This document shows, piece by piece, positions 8,502 to 17,273 of a stretch of DNA of 64,000 nt. Below the pieces are notes generated by a model. That model had not been told where the DNA came from. It was given only the letters and a program-made list of their open reading frames with translations, and ran no database searches. Made by a program: the position numbers and the translations under genes. Each line of letters starts with the position of its first letter. Position 1 is the first letter of the stretch. The stretch lies in assembly GCA_963691835.1 (NCBI GenBank), contig OY829383.1:3224001-3288000 (forward strand), read 5' to 3'. This stretch comes from G963691835 sp963691835 (lineage in GTDB: Bacteria > Pseudomonadota > Alphaproteobacteria > Thalassobaculales > Thalassobaculaceae).

Positions 8502-9191
8502 TCAAGCCAATGCTGCGTCCAACGCCGTCTGGCAGTGGATAAGGGTCGTGTCGAAGACCGGGACCGGCACATTGCCCTGGTTCAGGAGCATGCCGACTTC
8601 GGTACAACCGAGGATGAGGCTGTCCGCCCCCGCATCGACCAGCCGCTGCGCGATCGCGACGTAAACGGCCTCACTTTCCTTGCTTGTTATGTCCTTACAC
8701 AGCTCTTCATAGATGATCCGGTGCGTCTGGGAGCGGTCGTCGGCATCCGGCAGCACCGGGGTGAGTCCGGCCGCGACCAGTCTGTCGGTGTAGAACGACT
8801 GTTCCATCGTGAAAGCGGTCGCCATCAGACCGGGCGCGGTCAAACCCTTCACCGTAATGGCTTGAGCGGTCGCGTCGGCCAGATGGATCATGGGGATGGA
8901 CACCCCGTCCATCATGGCGTCGGCCAGTTTGTGCATGGTGTTGGTGGCGAGGATCAGAAGCTCCGCCCCACCGCGCTCCAGCGCCTTGGCCTCGGCATTC
9001 AGAACGGCGCCCGCCGCATCCCACTTGCCGCTGACCTGAAGTTCCTCGATGTGCGCAAAGTCCAGTGACCGGATGAGCAGCTCAGGGGAGTGGAGCCCGC
9101 CCAGTCGTTGCCGGGTCAGATCGCACAGCTCCCGGTAATAGATCTGCGTGGACGCCGCCGACATGCCGCCAAGAATGCCAATTGTTTTCAT
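8502..9191 (-). CDS. YgeA-like aspartate/glutamate racemase family protein with first catalytic Cys replaced
   Basis: 229 residues with strong overall similarity to the YgeA branch (MKTIGILGGMSAASTQIYYR, RLGGLHSPELL, DADDRSQTHRIIYEELC). The second catalytic cysteine is present in ILGCTEVGML. The first, normally in the L-C-T-N-T-M-H motif, is Ala here (LATNTMH; the codon is GCC). PLP-independent racemases need two Cys, so two-base racemisation may be lost or altered. The ATG at 9191 was chosen by the MKTIG start of the family. It is followed on the same strand by the two PhyH genes. Confidence 0.85.
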   Translation of the reverse strand: MKTIGILGGMSAASTQIYYRELCDLTRQRLGGLHSPELLIRSLDFAHIEELQVSGKWDAAGAVLNAEAKALERGGAELLILATNTMHKLADAMMDGVSIPMIHLADATAQAITVKGLTAPGLMATAFTMEQSFYTDRLVAAGLTPVLPDADDRSQTHRIIYEELCKDITSKESEAVYVAIAQRLVDAGADSLILGCTEVGMLLNQGNVPVPVFDTTLIHCQTALDAALA

Positions 9192-9433
9192 TGCGACTGG
9201 TTGCTCCGAGATGTTGGTTGACCCGATGGCCGCGATCCTTTCGAACCGGCGCCGGATTGACAAGGCCGACTGCTTTCCTGCCTGGCGGCTGCAAAGTTAC
9301 AATATACTCAGAAATTGAGTGGATAGCTGCCAGGCTTTGCTGGTTGCTTGTTGGTCAGAACTACTATTAGTATCGGCTTTACAAAGACTTATGTCGAGTG
9401 GGGACTCTCGATCACTCTGGGCTCTAGGGGATT

Positions 9434-11236
9434 ATGCCGCTCGGTCGAAACTACCCTCAAGTGGGACTTATCGCAGTTACCGTGGCGGTCTTGGCCGGGA
9501 TCGCCTTCACATATTTTTCGGAACGTCAGCTTCTGCGGGACCGGGAAATCAAGTCCCTGCAGATCCAGGCCGTAGAATTGACGGATGCCTTCAGGCGGTC
9601 TCTCAGGGTCACGACCGCGAACATGACAAGCGTTGCCGCCTACTTCGAGGCAAGCGACAGCGTAGCGGAGCCCGAGTTCCATACCTTCATCGACGCATCC
9701 GGCTTCTTCTCCGAGGGTCGGCATATCCGGGCAATCGCGATCATGCCTGTTCTAAGGAATCAGGACATTGCGAGCTTCAACGAAGCGATGGCGGCGCGCA
9801 CATCCGTTCGGCTGGGCCTTGGATATCCGGAGTGGTCGGGTGTGGCAGATACCGAAGCCCCGCTGACGATCCCGGCAACCTATGTGGAGTCCCCGGCTGG
9901 GCGTTCTGGCGTTGTGGGGTTCAACCTTGCACAGAGCCAGGAGCGTATGGAGGCCGCCCGGTCCGCCCGGGAAACAGGATCGATCGTAATGACAAGGCCG
10001 GTTGCCCTGTCGCAAGACGATGTCGCATCAAGCCAAAGCGTGCTTCTTGTGGCCTATACCCCTCATGGCCGCCTGGGCTTGCGGGCCAATCTGACAGAGC
10101 GAGCCAGGCCCACGTTCATCGGTGTGGGCTACACCCCGGGCTTCCACATCGCCGATACTTTCAAGGACAATCCATCGGACCTGTCCGTCATGGTCGAAGA
10201 CGTGACGGACGAGGGGACGTCGATCCCGATTTTTGATGGTGTCGAGCTTGAGGAAACAACGGCTGTTGCGTCCTCGAAGATTACATTTGCAGGGCGTGAT
10301 TGGCGACTGAACTTCTTCGCGCCGTCAGAGCGGTTGATGGCGACACCGGACTGGCTTCATCTGTTTCTGGTGATCAGCATCACGCTGACATTCGCGGTGG
10401 CCTTCAGCGCGCTCCGTCTCATCAACAGCGAGGCGACATTGGCCAGCCGCGTCCGCGAACGAACGGCCCAACTGGCGGATCAGAACGTCAGGCTTCAGAA
10501 CGCGCAGACGGTCACGCAGGAGGCGTTGGTCAAGGCGCAGCAGGTCAACAAGATGAAGTCCGAGTTCCTTGCAACAATGTCCCATGAATTCAGAACGCCA
10601 CTCAACGCGATCATCGGTTTCACCGACTTTCTGATCAATTACCGAAGCGACGCAAACCGGGAGAAGACCGGCGAATACCTTCAGGACATCAAAACCAGTG
10701 GATATCACATGTTGGAGCTGGTCAACGAGATACTCGATGCCGCATCGCTTGAAGTGGGAAAGAGGGAGCTATCACTGGAAGAATTTGACATTTCTTCTGA
10801 GCTTCAGGAGGCCATGAACTCTCTCAGGAGCCTCAGCAATCAGAAGAAGATCACTTTGATCATGAAGAAACCGGAAACCGCGGTGGATGTGAGACTCGAT
10901 AGAACCGCGATACGGCAGATCTTCCTCAACCTCCTGTCCAACGCGATCAAGTTCTCTCCTCAGTCTTCCGTGGTCGAGGCTAACATCCATGCCGAGCCGG
11001 GGCAGGTGCAGATTGAGTTTCTCGACAACGGCCCGGGAATCCCGTCAAACGCTCTGGAAAAGATCACTCTGCCGTTCACCCGGGCGGAAAACGATCCGAT
11101 GCTGACGAAGGAAGGGACCGGTCTCGGTCTGTCCGTCGTCAAGGGCCTTGTGGACCTCCACGGTGGTGAGCTGACGATTCAAAACCGAGACGGTGGCGGC
11201 GCCCTTGTCCGTGTGACCCTTCCGAGTACTCTGTAA
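9434..11236 (+). CDS. CHASE-domain membrane sensor histidine kinase
   Basis: 600 residues. A membrane helix near residues 8-28 precedes a periplasmic CHASE ligand-sensing domain (EFHTFIDASGFFSEGRHIRAI through GVVGFNLAQSQERMEAARSA), then a second membrane helix (WLHLFLVISITLTFAVAFS) around residue 310. A coiled linker leads to HisKA with ATMSHEFRTPLNAI (phospho-His near residue 385) and a HATPase domain with FLNLLSNAIKFSP (N box), LDNGPGIP (G1) and EGTGLGLSVVKGL (G2). No response regulator gene is adjacent, so it is an orphan kinase in this window. It is transcribed alone between two minus-strand racemase-like genes. Confidence 0.93.
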   Translation: MPLGRNYPQVGLIAVTVAVLAGIAFTYFSERQLLRDREIKSLQIQAVELTDAFRRSLRVTTANMTSVAAYFEASDSVAEPEFHTFIDASGFFSEGRHIRAIAIMPVLRNQDIASFNEAMAARTSVRLGLGYPEWSGVADTEAPLTIPATYVESPAGRSGVVGFNLAQSQERMEAARSARETGSIVMTRPVALSQDDVASSQSVLLVAYTPHGRLGLRANLTERARPTFIGVGYTPGFHIADTFKDNPSDLSVMVEDVTDEGTSIPIFDGVELEETTAVASSKITFAGRDWRLNFFAPSERLMATPDWLHLFLVISITLTFAVAFSALRLINSEATLASRVRERTAQLADQNVRLQNAQTVTQEALVKAQQVNKMKSEFLATMSHEFRTPLNAIIGFTDFLINYRSDANREKTGEYLQDIKTSGYHMLELVNEILDAASLEVGKRELSLEEFDISSELQEAMNSLRSLSNQKKITLIMKKPETAVDVRLDRTAIRQIFLNLLSNAIKFSPQSSVVEANIHAEPGQVQIEFLDNGPGIPSNALEKITLPFTRAENDPMLTKEGTGLGLSVVKGLVDLHGGELTIQNRDGGGALVRVTLPSTL

Positions 11237-11346
11237 GCGCTGGCCGATTGGGTCTCAAAGACCGGCAGAAACGCTGAACGAACGGCTCGGGTAGAGGGGC
11301 GGCTCCGGTACGACCAGGGCAAAGACCAGCGGCGATCCCAATCAGA

Positions 11347-12021
11347 CTACGACCCCACCGCCGCGGCCATGATGGACTCGACGTGAACCGCCGCACAGTC
11401 GAGAACCGGGAACGCTGAGTCCTCTTCGCTATAGACCAAGGCCAGGTCCGTCCCACCCAGTATGACCGCCTCTACACCGCTTTCCTTGATCAGTTGTTCA
11501 CAAGCGGCATCAAACACGGCGCGTTGATCGTCGGTCACCGATCCGGCTGCCGCCATCGTGACATAGGCGTCGTGAACATGATCCAGCATATCGCCTTGCG
11601 GCGGGATCACCTCGGCGGTGCGGACGCCGCCATAGAATCGGGTTTCCATGACGGTTCGGGTGCCCAGAACGCCGATCCGTTTCAGCTTTCGGGCTTCGAT
11701 CGCGGCGCCAACCTCCAGCAGCATGTCGATCACGGGCAGCGGCGACGACTGCTTGAACGCGTCGATGCAGAAGTGTCCGGCGATTGACGTAACCGCGACA
11801 CAGCCGGCACCCGAGGAAACCAGGCGTTCGGTCAACCTGTTGTAAATGGCGACCTGGGCGTCGACACGGCCGTGCGCAAGATTGCCCAGCAGTGTGGGCG
11901 TATCCGCATGAACGATGGTCATGTCCAGATCTTCAGCCCTCGCGGCGAAGGCTTGGATCAGACGCCGGTAGTAGTAGTCGGTCGCCGCGGGCCCAATACC
12001 ACCGATGAGGCCGATCTGCAT
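11347..12021 (-). CDS. Aspartate/glutamate racemase family protein lacking both canonical Cys
   Basis: 224 residues starting MQIGLIGGIGPAATDYYYRR behind a GGAAGGA site 6-7 bases upstream of the ATG at 12021. The fold is that of the Asp/Glu racemase superfamily, but the two motif positions that normally carry the catalytic cysteines read AVTSIAGH and LGGTDLALV, so neither is present. A Cys follows two positions after the first motif (GHFC). The conserved remainder suggests a non-racemase member or one with other chemistry. It is the last chromosomal gene before the tRNA-Pro island. Confidence 0.82.
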   Translation of the reverse strand: MQIGLIGGIGPAATDYYYRRLIQAFAARAEDLDMTIVHADTPTLLGNLAHGRVDAQVAIYNRLTERLVSSGAGCVAVTSIAGHFCIDAFKQSSPLPVIDMLLEVGAAIEARKLKRIGVLGTRTVMETRFYGGVRTAEVIPPQGDMLDHVHDAYVTMAAAGSVTDDQRAVFDAACEQLIKESGVEAVILGGTDLALVYSEEDSAFPVLDCAAVHVESIMAAAVGS

Positions 12022-12155
12022 GCTGAGTTCCTTCCGGGATTTGAGCCTGAAGCGTGATCGCGCCAACTGTCATCCGCGGGCATGGAGAACGCAAGAGAGC
12101 CCGCGTCGTGTCGCCCGAACCGCCGCACGGATGACTGTAGTAGTAAAGGCAAGTA

Positions 12156-12174
12156 ATTGGTCGGGGAGAGAGGA
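12156..12174. other. Attachment site repeat, distal end of the tRNA-Pro island
   Basis: ATTGGTCGGGGAGAGAGGA is identical to the tRNA-Pro 3' end at 21956-21974; the four bases before it (AAGT plus one mismatch) also agree. The copy is not part of a second tRNA, because the sequence diverges right after it. Confidence 0.88.
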
Positions 12175-12235
12175 GCCGATAGGCCTTCATAAAACACAAG
12201 CGAAATCAGTATATTGCGCGTGAAGCAGTCAGTGT

Positions 12236-12257
12236 GTGTAGCACGCTGGTGTAGCAC
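12236..12257 (+). repeat. Possible integrase arm-type sites (GTGTAGCAC), distal end
   Basis: GTGTAGCAC occurs at 12236-12244 and 12249-12257, and again next to the integrase gene at 21852-21860 (the longer CTGGTGTAGCAC is shared by 12246-12257 and 21849-21860). Repeats close to both ends of an integrase-driven element, inside the att sites, are what arm-type binding sites look like. Confidence 0.45.
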
Positions 12258-12282
12258 CATCAATAGTCAGAACAAGCGACTT

Positions 12283-14505
12283 CTATACCTGAACTGGGAT
12301 TTCGAGTGTAGGCCGGAGCGGCTCAAGCTGGGTTGCATATGCCCGAACAATTTGATCGTATAGGCCCGTTACACCGCGGGCCTTCACGCTTACAATTAGA
12401 GCGTATGGCAGCGTTGCATCTGGAGCGAAATTGCGTCCCTCCAGCCGAGCATTGTAATGCAGATCAAATACTGGATTTCTTAGAGACCGGCCCCGCATCC
12501 TTTTGGTAGCATGGAGGCAGTTTTCCCATTTCCAAGCATCACGTCGCAACTCGTCTTCAGTCGCTCCAGATTGAGCCGATCCAAAAAACGATGTCGTATT
12601 CGGGTGAAGTTGGTCGTCCCTTGAGAATTTTTCATCATGTGGACGGAATGCGATCTCAAGCCCTGATTGAGTATAGTTTCCGGGATGATGGGGGTCGGTT
12701 TGTGATTTGTAGCAAACAGTAGCCTTAATATTCACCATGCTACTAATTTGTGCCGGAGGCATGGGCACCTTTACTCTGACGTATTGGGCAGGCGATATTT
12801 CACCTTGATAAACTACTCGATACTCGTCATCAGCACACAGAACAATATCGTTTAAGTCTTGTGCGCAACGCCCCCAGCCGACCTCATGTAGGTCAAGGTC
12901 ACTGGTCTCTGCCATATGAACAAGAAGCGCACGAATTGCCAGGTGTCCCAAGTCAGCGCCGAAATGCGCTCTAACACCAGTGCCCATTCTCAACACGCTG
13001 GGGGTAGCGAATGATGTGCCAGCTGTTGTGGTTAGCGTGGGGCTAGTTTCTGGGCCTAGAACAATGAATGGGCGTGCGAGGGAACCCCCAAAACCTACAA
13101 GATCGGGCTTTACTAGACCCGGGCTGCGTCCCGGTCCCACAGAGCTGTATGAGGCGCGCACCCAATTCGCATCGGTGGTATCGCACGCTCCGATCGCAAG
13201 AGCGTTTACGCAATCTGAGGGTACTTGAACCCTGTTCAGCCCAGTAGCTGCGTCACTTTCACCGTCATTCCCAACCGCAATCATCGCAAGTGTATGGCTG
13301 CGCGATAGTCGATCATCCAGTACAGCAGTCCAAGCGTGGACGTCGTCATCCTCTATGGGTAGGTACGGCCCGATGCTGAGATTGATAAAGTCATACTCGT
13401 GCTCTGAGAGCACGCCTTCTATCCGTTCAAGAACTTCATACAGTTCATGAACATTCTGACCCGGGTCTTCGTCGACGACCCTGTAGTGGTCTATCGCTGC
13501 GAAGGGTCGGGGAAAGGGGTTCTGAGGGTCTAGATGCCCAAAAAGTGCGGCGGATGTGACCGCTACGCCGTGTTCGAGAAGTGCAGGGCTCGCTGGCGAC
13601 ATACCCTCAATCTCATATGGCGTCACCCATTGAGTAATGGGATGTTCGTCGGGTATTCCACCGTCAAAAATCGCGACGCGGGTTTGATCTGATATGGGAG
13701 GTTCATCGGGAAGCGTCGGACTTGTCGTTGGAATGGCTACCGTCCGAACAGTTGGGCGGAGCACTCGCAAATCTGGCATTCTCCTCAAGGCGCGAACTGA
13801 CGAGAATGTAGCAATTTCTTCAGCTTGCTCTGAAGGCCCATCTATTTCAATGAAACACAAGCCTCTCGCATAGAACCGTCGCCCGAAGTCTCGACTTATC
13901 CCGCGAGCTTCGAGAAACCGGCCAAATGCGTCTAGCAGTTCGATCTCGCCCTCAATTCCATTAGCATGGAGAACGACCTCCATCGCTAGTGTGCCCTCGT
14001 CTGGCAGGCCTCCTTTGATCTTTGCACGTGGATTAGGAGCCGAGATTTCCTCGATAGAAACGAGTTCCTCGGCGCTCCGTCGGGTCGATGACCAGTTTGG
14101 GAGGCTCTCACTCCATCGACGAAATGCGCTGCGAGACCCGCGCGCAAACAGTTCGGTGCTTACTGCCTCAGAAGGCACACGATCCCGTGAGCGCTTCTGG
14201 GGCGTCACTTTACGTGGACGACTGCCGACAACATCCATCCCAACATCGCGAAGCAGTTCCATTGGAAAGTATGACTTCGCGATGTATTCGGGGTTTAGGG
14301 TCAAAGAAAGGATTGCTTTATCATGGGGGCAGGCATCGTCTGGCAGTTGGTCCAAAGAGCCAACGGCGGTGGTTAGCATTGGTGTTAGCCGAGTTCGGGC
14401 CTCGCCAAATGTATAAGGAGCCAGCTTGGGCCCGCCTCCAGAACGAACTGTTACCGGTTCCGTAAGTCGTTCGCCTCTGCCAAGAAGGAAGTTCTGTTTC
14501 GCCAT
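12283..14505 (-). CDS. ietS: IetS-like subtilisin family (S8) serine protease
   Basis: 740 residues. A long N-terminal region (about 1-270) precedes a subtilase domain with the full triad: Asp281 in VAIFDGGIP, His312 in LEHGVAVTSA and Ser498 in GTSFATPSVLR, plus the oxyanion Asn413 in AVGNDG. No signal peptide is visible, so it acts in the cytoplasm. It starts 7 bases after the stop of a AAA ATPase gene. An AAA ATPase followed by an intracellular subtilisin is the composition of IetAS, described as a plasmid incompatibility/exclusion pair in rhizobia and later as an anti-phage system. The assignment rests on this pairing and domain order. Confidence 0.82.
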   Translation of the reverse strand: MAKQNFLLGRGERLTEPVTVRSGGGPKLAPYTFGEARTRLTPMLTTAVGSLDQLPDDACPHDKAILSLTLNPEYIAKSYFPMELLRDVGMDVVGSRPRKVTPQKRSRDRVPSEAVSTELFARGSRSAFRRWSESLPNWSSTRRSAEELVSIEEISAPNPRAKIKGGLPDEGTLAMEVVLHANGIEGEIELLDAFGRFLEARGISRDFGRRFYARGLCFIEIDGPSEQAEEIATFSSVRALRRMPDLRVLRPTVRTVAIPTTSPTLPDEPPISDQTRVAIFDGGIPDEHPITQWVTPYEIEGMSPASPALLEHGVAVTSAALFGHLDPQNPFPRPFAAIDHYRVVDEDPGQNVHELYEVLERIEGVLSEHEYDFINLSIGPYLPIEDDDVHAWTAVLDDRLSRSHTLAMIAVGNDGESDAATGLNRVQVPSDCVNALAIGACDTTDANWVRASYSSVGPGRSPGLVKPDLVGFGGSLARPFIVLGPETSPTLTTTAGTSFATPSVLRMGTGVRAHFGADLGHLAIRALLVHMAETSDLDLHEVGWGRCAQDLNDIVLCADDEYRVVYQGEISPAQYVRVKVPMPPAQISSMVNIKATVCYKSQTDPHHPGNYTQSGLEIAFRPHDEKFSRDDQLHPNTTSFFGSAQSGATEDELRRDAWKWENCLHATKRMRGRSLRNPVFDLHYNARLEGRNFAPDATLPYALIVSVKARGVTGLYDQIVRAYATQLEPLRPTLEIPVQV

Positions 14506-14512
14506 CGATAAG

Positions 14513-15616
14513 TCAGCTTTCGGCAGGGTGAGCCTTGACGTGCTCCCTTATTGTGTCGCGAGCAACGCCAGTAAGCTCATGCGCTCTGCGCTGTGATGTG
14601 AGACCGGACTGAACAAGCTGGACTGCCATTCTAATGCGATCTGATTTTGAAAGTGATTCTCCTGATAGTAGCGAAGATAGATGGTCGTTTAAACCCTTCC
14701 CATTCAGCGCAGCAGAACGGCGGGCCCTATTTAATGTCCGCTCCACGTCGCTAAATGACAGCCCACCGAAGGCGACGGACAAAACGTCCGACCAATCGTC
14801 TGCGTTTTTGGTAAATGGATCGAGCTGCGACTTGATGAAAATCTGTGCTGCTTCCTGAGAAGGAAGATTGAACTCTACCAACTCCTCAAATCGCCTCCAA
14901 ATTGCCGGATCAAGAAGTTCAGCATGATTAGTTGCGGCTATAAGAATGCCACTTGAGGGCCAGTCATCTAGTTGCTGAAGTAAAACCGTTACGAGGCGCT
15001 TGAGTTCTCCTATTTCTCCGCCGTCATCACGGCGTTTTGCTATCGCATCCAGTTCATCTAGAAGCAAAATCCCGTCAATAGATTTTGCGTAATCAAGTAC
15101 GTGACGAAGATTTGAGCCGGTTCGTCCCAGATAACTGCTCATTACTGCGGAAAGATCGAGTATCAGTAAGGGGCGCTCAAGTTCACGGGCCAACCACCGG
15201 GCAGCCATAGTTTTGCCAACACCCGGGGGGCCAGTGAACAGAACTGTCCGAGTTGGCTCCAAGCCAACATCTGAAAGCGCCTTTGTGCTAGCGCGTTCTT
15301 CCATCAGACGCTCAAGTACTCCGCGTACCTTCTCGTCAAAAACAGGTTCGTGGGGTAGCTCAGGTGTTTCTTCAATACGTATCAGTTGAAAGCGCGTATC
15401 GGTGTCCACTGGTACGGGCAGCTCGGTGTTTCGACGCAAAGGTGATGAACGGGTTGGACGCTTCCTCAATAGCTCAACTAGAGCCGTGGATAGAGCCGCG
15501 CTCTCCGTGCGCTTTGCGACACGATGCAAAAAGGTCTGAACGTCCTGAGGCCGTCCGGATAGTGCTATCCTAGCCAGATGGACGAAATTATCTTCAATAT
15601 CAGATTTATCGGCCAT
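14513..15616 (-). CDS. ietA: IetA-like AAA+ ATPase with C-terminal helix-turn-helix
   Basis: 367 residues. The AAA+ core has Walker A at 129-136 (TGPPGVGKT), Walker B near 183-190 (ILLLDELDA), sensor 1 in LIAATNHAE and an arginine-finger region in IWRRFEELVEF. The last ~35 residues (LTSQRRAHELTGVARDTIRE) read as a helix-turn-helix, which would give the ATPase a DNA contact. It precedes the subtilisin gene by 7 bases; the two form the IetAS pair. In the known system the ATPase is thought to restrain or direct the protease; here that is inference from family. The start at 15616 has only a weak ribosome site. Confidence 0.83.
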   Translation of the reverse strand: MADKSDIEDNFVHLARIALSGRPQDVQTFLHRVAKRTESAALSTALVELLRKRPTRSSPLRRNTELPVPVDTDTRFQLIRIEETPELPHEPVFDEKVRGVLERLMEERASTKALSDVGLEPTRTVLFTGPPGVGKTMAARWLARELERPLLILDLSAVMSSYLGRTGSNLRHVLDYAKSIDGILLLDELDAIAKRRDDGGEIGELKRLVTVLLQQLDDWPSSGILIAATNHAELLDPAIWRRFEELVEFNLPSQEAAQIFIKSQLDPFTKNADDWSDVLSVAFGGLSFSDVERTLNRARRSAALNGKGLNDHLSSLLSGESLSKSDRIRMAVQLVQSGLTSQRRAHELTGVARDTIREHVKAHPAES

Positions 15617-15783
15617 GTTAGGCTTCGCATCCCCTTTAACGAGGGAATCATTGAATCATGGTGTGGAAGAAAATTCAATAAGAAGATGGAAAAATCGTCC
15701 ATTGGCTACGGGTGGTAGCCATTGATAGTGCCTGCTCGGGCTGTCGCTCTCGCCCGGTGACGTGTGCAACTCGTTGCACAAAA

Positions 15784-17214
15784 TCACCGGAACTGGCGGC
15801 GATCGACCCCCTCAAGGGCGGCGGTTAATGCTGATCCATAGGGTTCAGCAAGAATGTATCGAGGTTCTCTTGTGCGCTGGTCAGGTCGGGTGAGAACCAA
15901 AATACCATCACACAAGAGCTGGATGATCATTTGATCGATCCGATCGTCGCCGGTCGGAGAAATTCCCCCATTCATCAACAAGAGAAGCAGAACTCGTTCA
16001 ACGGCGAATGGGTTGCCTGTTCCTGCGCGGGCGACTGCAGCAATCGCTGAACTGTAGAGATGTAATGGGTTGTCGAGGCGGAGGCTTACGTCTGGAAGCG
16101 CCGACAGCAGTCGTTCGAGACGCTCTCGTGCGTCATTGCGAAGGAAATCGAGCATAGTGACCAATCCGTCGAAAGAAGTGGCAAACCGGTTCTGGGTCGC
16201 CCTACTGCCAAATATTTGGCGGACATTCCTCAAATACCGAACTTCGAACCTCAATCGGTCATATTCCTTGGCGTATACAGCTATTTCGACGTACCGGTTG
16301 TTTGTGGTTGCGATGACGGAGATTGCATTCCTCAACTGACGCCAACGGCCACGCCCGGGCTCACGATAAGGGCGGGCCGGTGGCAAGTCGTAGTCGGTAG
16401 CTAACGTGTCCTTGGATACAGCGAACAAAGCTGGGCGTAGGTGATGGACAAACGAAATCGCATCAGGGACACGATACTCCCAAAAAACTTCACATCTGCG
16501 CATGATCCAGTTGGACCACGGCAGGTCGACTAAAGCATCAAAGTCGCCAAGCTCAGCGGCTGAACGAATGCGTTGATCGAATGGCTCAGCCAATATGCTT
16601 GGCGGGAGACCGTCTTCGCTGCTTACCGTTTCAAGCAGCTCGGAAAACCCGTTGAGAAGATTGGACAATGCGTTGACGCTAGCAGGGAAGAATGGGCGTA
16701 GGGTTCGCCATTGCTCCAGTGGAAGAAAGTTATCGGAGCCATCCAATGATAACGCAGAAAGCCGCTCTGTGATTTCCGGATGCCTAAGCAGAGTGCTTAC
16801 GGCTGTAGCCTCTTCGTAAACTGTGTCATTTGGGGCGTGAGCGAGAAGCCTTGTGAGGCTCACAACGAGGTCAACCGAAGTGCGAGCGCGCTCAATCGAA
16901 ACAGTTTGTCGGGCAGTGTGACGCTCTACAGAAAGGTCAACTGCCCCGGATGTGCTTAGCTTGAACGAAGCAACAGCGTCACTGTTCGTTTTAACGGATA
17001 TCCGCTGCGCATTGTAGCGAGGTATCTGAAAAGGTCCGGTGCCTGCGAGAAGTTCAAGAAAACCTCGCCTTGAGGACGGAGACGAAAAGGCAATGCGCCC
17101 ACTGTTGAATTGAAGGTCGATACGGTCGAATTGGGCTTCGTCTAAAGAGGGCGTTATACCAGCTTGAAAGGGAGTGATATTCGGTCTGGGTCTATAACGG
17201 ACGCGTCTTGCCAT
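15784..17214 (-). CDS. Unknown 476-residue protein upstream of ietAS
   Basis: I do not recognise this family. The protein starts MARRVRYRPRPNITPFQAG, is rich in Arg (PYREPGRGRWRQLRNA, RRCEVFWEYR) and Leu, has no signal peptide and no membrane segment, and the last ~90 residues (FAVERVLLLLLMNGGIS, QLLCDGILVLTRPD) look helical. An invariant nuclease or ATPase motif is not visible. It lies on the same strand as ietA and ietS, 167 bases upstream, within the island, so it may be a third component or separate cargo. Codon use and the lower GC match ietAS. Confidence 0.6.
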   Translation of the reverse strand: MARRVRYRPRPNITPFQAGITPSLDEAQFDRIDLQFNSGRIAFSSPSSRRGFLELLAGTGPFQIPRYNAQRISVKTNSDAVASFKLSTSGAVDLSVERHTARQTVSIERARTSVDLVVSLTRLLAHAPNDTVYEEATAVSTLLRHPEITERLSALSLDGSDNFLPLEQWRTLRPFFPASVNALSNLLNGFSELLETVSSEDGLPPSILAEPFDQRIRSAAELGDFDALVDLPWSNWIMRRCEVFWEYRVPDAISFVHHLRPALFAVSKDTLATDYDLPPARPYREPGRGRWRQLRNAISVIATTNNRYVEIAVYAKEYDRLRFEVRYLRNVRQIFGSRATQNRFATSFDGLVTMLDFLRNDARERLERLLSALPDVSLRLDNPLHLYSSAIAAVARAGTGNPFAVERVLLLLLMNGGISPTGDDRIDQMIIQLLCDGILVLTRPDQRTREPRYILAEPYGSALTAALEGVDRRQFR

Positions 17215-17273
17215 TCATCCTCTCGGTTCTGCGCCTATACCCCTTGGTATCCCTCTGTAGAGTGGACGTTACC

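Noticed and set aside
12156..12174. Possible second tRNA-Pro gene at 12156
   Set aside because: Only the 3' 19 bases match; the rest of a cloverleaf is missing. It is an attachment-site repeat.
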